From Argopecten irradians (taxonomy: Eukaryota; Mollusca; Bivalvia; Pectinida; Pectinidae): DNA of 64,000 bases. Below, piece by piece: positions 46,701 to 58,700 of the stretch; positions within the stretch are counted from its first letter, which is position 1; the number at the start of each line of letters is the position of its first letter. Below the pieces are notes generated by a model. That model was given only the letters and a program-made list of their open reading frames with translations, was not told where the DNA came from and ran no database searches. Position numbers and translations under genes: made by a program. The stretch is taken from the NCBI RefSeq assembly GCF_041381155.1, contig NC_091142.1, positions 21,848,362-21,912,361 on the forward strand. The letters run 5' to 3'.

Positions 46701-49700
46701 CTTCCTAAAGTCATGTATAGACAAATTGAGATCAACTACATATTTACTTATTTAAATAATAAAGTATTTATCTCCCCTTCAATGGTCTTCAGGTGAGGGG
46801 CTGTTATTTTGAAGATCTAAATGTTTTATTAAACAAATTTTGTCAATTTTCTGACATGATCGACCTCTGGGTCAAATGATTTAAACAGCAAATGAAATAA
46901 TGAATATTGTCTATGTGATTAATACAAGTAGATCATTATTTTGATGCCATGTATTTGTGGCTGTTTGTTTCTCAAAGAAACAATTTCTTTTGACACATAA
47001 ACTGATGTCGTACTCTCATGAGCAGATAACTCTGTAACATGCAAAGACGGAATATAGGAATAGCAATAAAACAAAATACTGTTAGGCAAGTTATATACTG
47101 GTATATATATATAATATATATAACATATGTGTACGTACGCATCCCATCCTGTGGTAAAATACTCTCTTGGACCTTTACCTAGGATCTTTAACATGGCCTC
47201 CACAGTATACACTGGAAATACAAAACATCTTTATACTTATCCTAAATACATGTAAAAGAAACACCATTGGGTATTCTTAAGACTATATTTCCAGGTTTAC
47301 AATTGGCTCAACTTTTGATAATTTTAAGTTTATATTAATAATAATTATTATATTAATATACAGCCATTTATGTTTGCTAGACAAAATTTGACATGAAACA
47401 GGATTTCCCCATTCTGGCTACAAATATACACCACTTGTTATTTCTTTGATTAAATTTTCATAATCAGAAAAACATTCTGAGAAATCACAAAAATATCATC
47501 CCTTTGTGAAAATTGTCTGCTATATCATGTTGTTTTATCAAAGACCCATTTTAACCAACTCTACAAGTGCACTCCTGTACAACCAAATGTCTTAACAATT
47601 ACCAGACAAAGTGTAGCCTACATCTAATACTTACAACACACAAATATGAATGATGCCCAGGACGCCTCAAATTCATAATTACGGATATCAACTTTGTTTA
47701 CTGCAAAATAAAGAATAAATCAGTAAATAAATGATGAATGTTTCAATACAATTTGTCAACCATGCTTGTCAGGTTTGAATCATTTGCTCTGGATAGACAT
47801 AAAACTACAAAACTTCCAGAATCACAATTCTTGAAAATTTCCAATGCAGTATTATTTATTAACTTATTTAAAAACTTATTGTTTAGCATACATTATTAAT
47901 GTAAAAAGAATCTTAGCAAAACATGTTTTTTGAGCTGTTCTTTAAAATACTTTTATATTTATTCTTTCACACAAATCATCCTCAATTGTAACAATATGGA
48001 TCTATTATTATCGTTGTGTATTTTTACGTAACAGGAGAAAAAGATTTTGACTTACTTGACCACTGGATAGTTTCTATGAGGATCCATATAAAATTGGCCG
48101 CAATCACCAAATCTGAGAAGAGAGATATATAAATCTCTAAATATCTATCTATATATCTAGACATGTTAGGTTTAGGAGATATAGAAAAGCTGAAGTACCC
48201 AGAGAAAAGCCATCAACCTGTGGCCAGTACCTGGCAACCATGCATTTGAACTGAATTTGAACTTGTGACCCAGAGATGGAGGTCTTGTGTTAATATGTTA
48301 GGGCCATGGTGGCTGTACAAGTGTGGTTACGATGTCCTCACATATTCTCACAAGCCCTCCACCTCAAGGTCAAGAGTTTGAATTCCATGTGGGGCAGTTG
48401 CCAGGTACCTGCCGCTGGTCAGTGGTTTTTCTCCGGGTACTCTGGCTTTCCTCCACCATCTAAACCTGGCATGTCCTTAAAATATCCTATCTGTTAATAT
48501 GACATTAAACTAAGCAAACCAAGCGAATATGTGAGTACATCTTAACCACATAGCCACAGCAGTCCATGTATAACTAATAAAATAACTTCCATAACACAAT
48601 ACACATAAAGGGAGCAGATAAAATGCATCACAAATCCAAAAATACCAATAGAGCTATGTTATATATATGGTCATATGACTTATACTTACACACAAACCCT
48701 TCAAACCATTTCCAGTTGACAAACCAGTGTAGCTCTGAAAAAAAACCATCAAATTACAGAATATCTTGATATCAAAATGCATGAGAATAAGATCCTTTCA
48801 GATGAGGATACTATGAATAGTGATATTTCTTCCAAGGTGTCGCTAAATTACTAGGCTCTTATTAATAATGGTTTGTTTACATTTGCTTCTTGTTTAATAA
48901 TGAAAGTTTTCAGAATATGAGATGAGAAAGCCAGGCTTCATATATAAATACTTACTAGAGAACAGCTTGTTCCATGGAGCACGGAATTTTGAGGACCATA
49001 TCTGAGTCTGTTCACCTGTTGGCTGGAGGACAATTTTAGTGTTTATATTGTACTGTCAAACTTGTATGTAAGAAAATGATCTGCCTAGCCAATCAGTCTT
49101 TATATGCAGGTCATACAGCAACCTCGTCACTATAACAGTTGCTATATCCATCCCTAGTATATTTCATAGCAAATTTGAAGGCTCTGTATGCGACACACAG
49201 ATGAGATGGTAGTTTGGTCCTTTGATGTACATCAAAAGAATTGATTAACGCTAGTACACTGTAGTTGAATGTATAGCTTTGAAGTTGGGCATCACTGTAT
49301 CTGTATTCTTGAGTGGAAGTCGCTCAGTTTTTTTGTCTGAACGGCCATCAGTTTTGCTATAAAATATCACAGGAGTGGACATAATGACAGTGATTATAAC
49401 CCCTGAAATATCAAGGATTGATCAATTTGATGGCCATACAGATATATAGCTCTAAAAGAATGTGGGTTTTCTAAACATATTTACCATTAAGTAAAGTTAT
49501 GTTATATAATTAATTTTTATTTGTTTTCATACTATGAAGAAAAATTATGAGAATGGCTCGAAAACATCACATTCATGGCTCGATAACATCACATTTTTGA
49601 TTCATAACATCACAATAGAGACATCGACATTGTACATTGATCTAAAAAATAAATAATTCATGGAAAAATCAATAGAATCGTATGTTTTAAGGTATTTCAT

Positions 49701-52700
49701 GTTTTAAATCAATAAACTGAAAAATTAATCATAAGCATTGATGTCACTATTTTTTAACTTCATCGGGGTATGAAAGAAATTTTGTTTGCAAACTGTGTGA
49801 ATCTGCAATCTGATTAAAATACAGATCCTTATTATCACTACGTATGATAAGAGGATCTGACAACATCCCATTATAGGGGTCATGTCCAGATGACCTTTGG
49901 AAATGGCCAATCAAATTGTCACTGTCAGAATCTTGACTGGGGACAAAATAGTTTGAAAAAGCTGTCCAAAATATTTTGTGTACATAGTCATCTCACCCAA
50001 AGAGCACAGCAAAGCTAAATGTATATGAATACTGGGACAAAATGGCGTTATCAGTTGACGTAGCAATGTGTAGAAAATGTATGTGATCTGAAGTACACAT
50101 AGTAAAAAAGTCATCCGAACATGACACTTTATAGAATGTTGTCAGATCCTCTATTGAACGAAGAGGTTATAAGGATCTGTATTTTAATCAGATTGTGCGA
50201 ATCTTTGTATGACATTAAATTCAATGCTTTAAAAAATGTTTTTATCAATTCATTCTACTTACCGACCATTGAAGGCTGACTGTGTCATATATATTGTAAA
50301 ATTCATCCAAACTGATCGTGCCAGACATCGATGTGTTGATTATCTTAAATGTCAGGTAAACTTCTCGCCTTGCTGTAATAAACATATTTATTAATATAAG
50401 TTATATAATACATGTAGTGGTCAGCTCTTTCTGTATTTTGTATTTCAGGATTCCATACTGAAAGTACCGGTATACGTACTGTATAGGTGCTTATATTCAA
50501 ATAGATTCTGATTTCTCTTGACTTTTTCAATACAAATATGCTAAGTGTAATAGCTTGTGAAATCTATCAAAATCATAGTTTGGCATATAAAAGCTTGTTT
50601 TTCTATAATTCGCTAAAGTAAACCCTAGTGAATAAGTTCCAAAGAGTAAATCGCAAAATTTTACACCTAAGAGATTAACAACTATACAGTAGTTCTTAGG
50701 CTTACCCAATGGTTATCAAGAAGATGTCAACAACATATTTACAGATTATGTGTGTAAATTTATTTACCGTAGACATGAAATGGTCAGTGCAAACATTAAA
50801 ACTTTAACAAGAAATTATTCTCTGAGTATTTACACGTAAAGAGCACTTGAACATATATTTGGCAGGACAACACAGTACATATCTTCTTCAAATTAAAGAG
50901 ACTTTGCGTGAAGCAGCGGATAACACCCCACCTCAAATTCTTATCTCTTGATCTTAAACATCCTAGCCCCTCTCAGTTTGATCTATGTATTAATAGCCAG
51001 GACACTAAACATCAACCAATTTTTACACCGATACAAAAATTATTCTGAAACACTTACTCTTTTTTGGTCTAAAATATTTCATCATTCCAGCAAAATGTTT
51101 CAGTTGAATATGGTTGCTATTCTGTAAGTAAATGAAATATTATCACATAAGAATTTAATGGTACATTGACTCACAGTTAAAATATGCATAATATGTGAAT
51201 TCCTTTGCTTTGGCTATATCATTAGTAAGATATAATCATACCAGTATACAAGGAATTAACAAAGAGGGGGAATTTGTATCCAAGAGGCAATTTTGTGTAA
51301 TATAAGAATAGTCTTATAATTTACATATCAATGATTGAAGAAGCAAGGAAATGCAGCAAACTCATAGATACTTATCATTGTCAATACTTAAACCAGACAT
51401 TGTGACATTATTGTTATATCCACTCACCCGCCTTGTGACAAGTAATCTAAACGCATGGCGACATCCCAAACGTTTATGGAAAAATAACTTTTTTAATTTC
51501 TTTTTCTCAAGATTAGAAAAGGTGTCATAAACAACAGCCAAGAGCTGAAAAAAGAAAGAAAAACACAAATATTAAAATTGAAAAGTAAATATTAAACTAA
51601 AATTTTAGGCAGGCACATTTTGCAGAACAACATTTCCTGTTAATTTTAGATGGTCACTGCCTGATTTTTTACAATATATCCTTTTTGGTAGGTTATTTTT
51701 TCTTTTCAAAATTTAAAAGAAGGTAATTGAAAAAAATCGACAAATGTGCATTTATATTAAAACATTCAGATTTAATATTTACCAGATTCATGAGGAAATA
51801 CAGCTCCAGAGCAAGATAGATGATAAAGAAAATGGCGTAGCCATGATTATGTGCATAGGCTGGCATCATCACATCAGGATAACTGTAAGATATATCACAA
51901 AATTTATCACTTTCGTAATATGTAAAAAAAAAAAAATATTCTCTTTCAAATTTTAAGTTTTACTTTATTGTAAATCAACTATCACTTCAATGTCAACTGG
52001 TATACAATAATTATATATTGTACCAGGTAAACGAGGAATACCAGAAGCCTTCATTTGTATACATGGGATACGTTGATCCTAAACCTGTTGATTAAAACCT
52101 TTTTTTATATACACATACATTTTTACATACTTATTTTACTACATATCACGGAGTTACTACCTTTTTGGGTAGGCATTGATTGAAGCTAAGTAACTAGGAC
52201 TACATGAAAAGGACCCATAATAAATGAGCGCGTGGATGAAGATACAAACACATACACAGAACAAAGGGAGATAAGTAGGAAATGTCTTTTTTATGTGAGA
52301 AGTACAACTTACTTTGCTGTAGTTAAGAGGACAAACAAACTGATGAAACTGTCTTGGATCGTTGTAAAGTACTACAAAGAATGCAAAGTCATAATATAGT
52401 TGATAAAACAGTCTGTACAAATCGTCATAAAATATCACAGAGAAAGCAAAGTCATAATATAGTTGATGAAACAGTCTGTACAAATCGTCATAAAATATCA
52501 CAGAGAAAGCAAAGTCATAATATAGTTGATAAAACAGTCTGTACAAATTGTCATAAAATACCACAGAGAAAGCAAAGTCATAATATAGTTGATGAGAGAG
52601 TCTGTACAAATTGTCATAAAATACATGTATCACAGAGAAAGCAAAGTCATAATATAGTTGATGAAACAGTCTGTACAAATCGTCATAAAATATCACAGAG

Positions 52701-55700
52701 AAAGCAAAGTCATAATATAGTTGATGAGAGAGTCTGTACAAATCGTCATAAAATATCATAGAGAGAGTAAAGTCATAATACAGTTGATGAAACAGTCTGT
52801 ACAAATCGTCATAAAATATCACAGAGAAAGCAAAGTCATAATATAATTGATGACAGAGTCTGTACAAATCGTCATTAAATATCATAGAGAAACCAAAGTC
52901 ATAATATAGCTAATGTGACATAGGACAAAGAAAGTTAACATCATTACATGTATCATCGTGGAAATAAAACTAAAATGCATTTCACATTTAAAAAATTTCT
53001 GGGTACCAAATAGATGTGAGTGAAGTAAAATTTGCAAATAATTACAAGTCCCACCTACCAGTGATTGTGACATCATATTTTGATGCGACTTTTTGTGACA
53101 TCAAAATCACATGAAAGTGGGAGTAGCAGTAATTGATGGTTAATCATACTTCACCTGTGCTGTTTTTGTATCTAAAAATCCTGTATCATGATCGAGAACA
53201 TTACCATAAATTCAATGTGTCACTTAATACTTTACTTTCATTTAAACAACAGGCATAATACGTATTACTGCATCATACATTATACAAGTGGGCCCAGTTT
53301 CACGAACATTCCTTAAATTTAAGGAATCCCTCACATTCCTTATAGGAAAATACATTGTATTACAGATTTTAGGGAATGCTCCTTAACTTTTAACCTTACG
53401 ATTTTTTCCTTAACTTTTGAAATGTTTTCTATGGAGAAATACAAGCTAAGGAATTCCTTAATGTTAATGAATGTTCATGAAACTGGGCTGTGATACTTTA
53501 ATATGAAAATTAAAAGTACTAGTAGCCTTAAATTATACTTACTGTGTCCTGAGGTATCTGTGAAAACAGGTAAAATCCTTCAAAAGAATGAAAACTATAA
53601 TAATGTCCTTTTAAATACATTTTACAAATGCAAACAAACATTTCATATCAGCAAAGGTATCTTTACATTACTTTAGAAAAAGGACTTTAATAAGAATTTG
53701 TAAATAAAATTAAAATGTAGAGATGTCTGAATCGTCTCCAGTTTTAACAAACATTTAGTTTACAAATTGAAAATACACTGTACTTGCACTTCACAACTAC
53801 CAGATCAGCTGTTGGATTACTTTCACAATCTCAAACTAAACTAAATTGCACATCAATTTGAAGATGAAACTACATGACTGTAATTAATTTTGACAACCAT
53901 TTTTGAATAACTTTCATTACTTAATAGAGGGGTTTTGAATTTGGAACTCGAGAAAATGAAAGACTGGTCATTGGATATGATACCAATATTTAAACCTCAT
54001 TTGAGGATGATGAAAGGAAAGCCATGCTTTTTTAAATATAGTGCATTCAATCCTGTCTATAAAGACAGCCCATGGGTCAGAGAACATATGGTCTATAAAG
54101 GAAAGTGGTTTTGTACACTAGACAAATTGTGTTGAGATTGAGCATTTGGGACCCTGAGAAGGTGGTCTTATTAAGGAGGTGGTCTTTATACAGAGTTTTT
54201 AACTATTAAAGGCAGATTTGACTGTATGTATGTCTTTACAGCTTACTTATATAATTAGTACACTAAAAAATAATTACAATTATGTAATATAATTATGTGT
54301 CAATTGGTTGTGTTTCTGTTTTCGACTTACCTAATATAGAAAATATGAGCATGAAAAACAAAAGTAGAAATATCATATCAAGTATAGGTGGAAGGGACTG
54401 CAAGATCTGTCGACATATTCTGAAAAAAAAATAAACAATAGTACAATCGGTTACTATACATATTTATTGTACATACAGTCAAACCTGTCTATATAGACCA
54501 CCCAAGGGACAAAGAAAATACAGTCTTTATAGCCAAGTGGTCTTTATACACAGGTCAAACTGTATTGAAATTCTGATGGGGCCTCAAGAAAATGGTCTTA
54601 TTGAGCAGATATTAGGCAGTCTCTCTGTATCTATCAACAGCTCACTGAAGTTTTGTAAGCTTTCCGAATCAATATGACAAATCTTGTGTCTAATGACTGT
54701 GCTGTGCATACAAGTTTGACAATATAAACATAGCTTTTTAACGCAATAACATAAATCCTGTATATCATTAGACAAATCAAACACTTAGAATACTTATTTC
54801 TCATAATCAATTTATCATCATTCAAGATTTTTTTCAAATTCTAACTGATAAAATTTTTCACGATAACACATTACTTTATGTACTTTAATTTACTAATAAA
54901 TATGTATCCATATTTTCCAAAGTTCAGCTATAACTATAAACTGTACATAACTTGTCATTAAGTGGTCAATGTTAATTACCTGCGGACATTCCGACAGTAG
55001 TATGTGTCTATAATTAAGTGGTCAATGTTAATTACCTGCGGACATTCCGACAGTAGTATGTGTCTATAATAAAGAGAGGGCGAAGAGCTCGTGTCACTCG
55101 GAAATGATTGGTTTGTCGGATCATTACAACTATGGTCTCGATAAACATTATAGACAAAGTCCCTGTCTGTGGATACAAAAGGAAAAGATTAATCAATCTG
55201 AAGGAATTTTTCATTTCTGAAAATAAAGAAATAATAATAATTTAATATAACAAGAGGCCCAGAGGGCCTGTATCGTTTACCTGGTTTATTTAGTAATTAT
55301 CATTAACAAGTGCCTGGCCATGGGGAGGAGGTCAGCCCCACAAATTGTACAATTTTGAATTCCCACCCCATAAGGATGTGACCAATGCAATATGAATGCT
55401 ATCAAATGTTTCAGAGAAGAAGTTGTTTTTATGGAAACAGCAAAATTGACACCTTTTGGCCCCACTCCTCTGGGGGGGTGGGAGGGGGTCTAATAATCAT
55501 ATTTTGTAAAGTGAATTAATATATTATGTACAGATCTTAACTTGTGCTTTATTTGTATTTTTTTTAAAACATTTTCAGAGTACCCAAAGAAAAACCATCA
55601 TCCAGTGGTCAGTATCTGGCAACTGTCCCACATGGGATTTGAACTCTCTCTACCCAGAGGTGGAGGGTTTGTGGTAATATCTATATGTTAGACATCTTAA

Positions 55701-58700
55701 CCATTTGGCCATTATAGCCCTATCCATTATACATCATTAAAAGTAAAGAAGTTGGTCTGATACTATTCGTGAAAGATCATTTTTAAAGTAAAGACGACTA
55801 AAACATCAATGAACCATGGCCTCCCCTGATTGATATGAAATCAAATTGGATGGGACAGGACAGAACTAGGTCTACAATAGTAAGTTGAAATGTTCAGACC
55901 AGAGTATACAGTATTACAGTAACACTGTATGCTCCAGTCTGAACATTTCATAATGATGAGAAAATAAAAGATCTTCCTTACATTTAATGAATAACAGAGC
56001 TAAGATATAATGTAAACAGCTATATTTATTTTTACCTTTATAACAGTACGTATATGTCTGAAGAAAACTTTCCATCCCAGCCATTTCATACGGATTCCCA
56101 GCTCTAGGGCTATGATGAGGAGACCAAACAGTTCCAGGGCACCATGTACCTGTAATTATAGTCAATGCATGTAAATGTACCCAAATTTAGGACATTAAGA
56201 AAGGTCTTTATGATATATACATGTATGTCATACCGGTTAATGGTAATATAATGCTTATACATTATATGTACACACATTACATTACACATTATATACAATG
56301 TAATTACATTATGTATACACATACAGTATATGCCATAACAAAAGCTTTATGAGAACCTTAACAGGAAGCTAGGGGATGAAAGATACTATATATACTGGTG
56401 AGTCTAAAGACTGCATCGTATCAAACTGAAACGGCAAGGCTGTACCGTAAAATTGTATCGACATAAAAATATCGTTATAAATCGTTTCAGCCCTAGTATC
56501 TTTCATACCCTAGCTTCCTGTTAAGGTTCTCAGACCCAAAAGAGGTGTAAACACTCTCTGCCAATCTCCCCACCTGTTTTGATTAACAGTCTGAGCCTAT
56601 TAAGACTGGTAGTGAGGTAGTGTCACTATTCACATGTGTCTTTTGCAGAAGTCGACCAGAAGTCAACCAGCTGGCCAAAGCTGATTTTGCAGATTGTAGT
56701 ACTCTGTATTTGCATATTACAGAGTTATCTGTCTGCCCTTGTGGGTAGGTATATATATATTAATTATGATGTCAAGTGGTTGTGGATGCATAACATTATA
56801 TTCTTCAGAGAAAACAAAATGAATTTCCCTCACAAAATGATGATGTCATAAATTCATAATGGATATACATAGACCCACATGGGAAATAACTCCGCAATAA
56901 GCAAAGTCAGGAAATCTTAACCACTCTATTATATTATTAATCTGTGACCATAACAAATGATCAGAGCAGATAAATCACGGTACATAAATATATTTGTACT
57001 GGAAAACCATGGCCAGCAGTATAACGTCATTATGATTGTTATAGTTGTCAATATGATCTCATGTTTACATATTTACTTATCATATCAATACATCCATGGT
57101 AGTGGATATGACACGTACAGATAATCAGAGATAACTGTAACACAGGTGTATATTACAGAACAAACAATTACTGATTACATGTAACAAAGACTACACTTAA
57201 AACAATTACTGATTACATGTAACAAAGACTACACTTAAAACAATTACTGATTACATGTAACAAAGACTACACTTAAAACAATTACTGATTACATGTAGCA
57301 AAGACTACACTTAAAACAATTACTGATTACATGAAGCAAAGACTACACTTAAAACAATTGATGATTTAATTCAAGTATTCTCATCATTATTGAAATGAAA
57401 TAATGAACATTTAACATTAATTGAGTGTACATCAAATTTAAAGTTGTTTTGATTATTCAAAAATTTATATTTGATGATATATTTTTTATATTTGATGATA
57501 TACCAGGTACATGTATAGCATTTATATGAGGGGTAGAATTTAATTTTTAAGCCACTATCCATTTTCAGCAAGTTGGTAAAATTTCAACTCACCAATTCAT
57601 TTGAAAGCAAAATTTTTAGTGTCACTGTAGTGTAGTGTATTTATTTTCAGAATGTGGCAATTTGTGCAAATGAAAACTGGTTACATACGTTTAAAATATC
57701 ACTTGTTATGAATTAATAGGCTTACTATAATGTATTAAATGATATGAAAATTATATATAAACTGTAAACATACCTATGTATTTATTTTAGTGGTAGTTTT
57801 ACTCTAGCACTTTTTTTGCACTGTCTTTGAAGCACTGAGCTAATTCATGTAAAGCTCTAAATTTCGTAAAAGGGTATTTGTTGTATCAAACAACTGAAGA
57901 GAATTAATTTATATTATCTGTGCTAACAAATCATAATGAACAAATTCTTACATTGTATTAAAATTTGACTCTGTTAAAATTAGTATTTTGAGAGTATGAC
58001 GGATTGAGTATTTCATTTATGTATTAATAACAGCATTATTTATGTATTTTATAAAGCAAGCATAGCAATGTTCAACAGCAAATATTATTTTTATAATGGC
58101 AAATTAATACATATTGTTATTTATCTAATATCCTATTAATTTTGCATTTATTTTCTAATATTAGCACATCCAAAAGAAAGAATGAAACCAAAATTAATGA
58201 ATGATTTTACAATAAATGACAAAAAAATTCTGAATATGAAGCAATTTCGGAAAAAGTAAATACATAAAATTTGTAAATAAAAAAGAGTTTATGGCATACA
58301 TCTTGAATTTCATCTTTTATCTGTTGTCTAAGCTTGAGACATATAATGCATGGTTATTTATATTATGTTGGTTAATCATCTATATTATAATTTGTTATCG
58401 CTCCATTTTTGTGACCTCTGACTTTATATTAGGAATAATCAAAATTATTCAAATGCATATCTATATAGTTTGTCAAATATTTATGAATGGTGAATATTTT
58501 GAAATCAAAGATGGGACTTTGCATAGCCTAGTATAATATCAGGAATTAATCATGGACAAAATACATACTCCCACAGGTAAGGTGAGGAATGGCACAGCAG
58601 GCCGTTCACAGGCAGCCATAAACAACACCAGTAAAGAGGCAAATAGATCCAGAGCATAGAACCAGTGGTTGTGTGCGATCTCATATGCAGGTAAAGCTTC

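Noticed and set aside
52157-52885. Open minus-strand frame of 242 codons with repeated [17 protein letters not shown]
   Set aside because: It is the translation of the 63-bp exon-derived tandem array; the period is a multiple of three, so the frame stays open by construction. It overlaps real exon 7 in another frame.
54976-54980. Second TPC1 exon 4 donor as the main splice site
   Set aside because: Using it adds 56 nt and breaks the frame into exon 5; the donor at 55036 gives exact family continuity.
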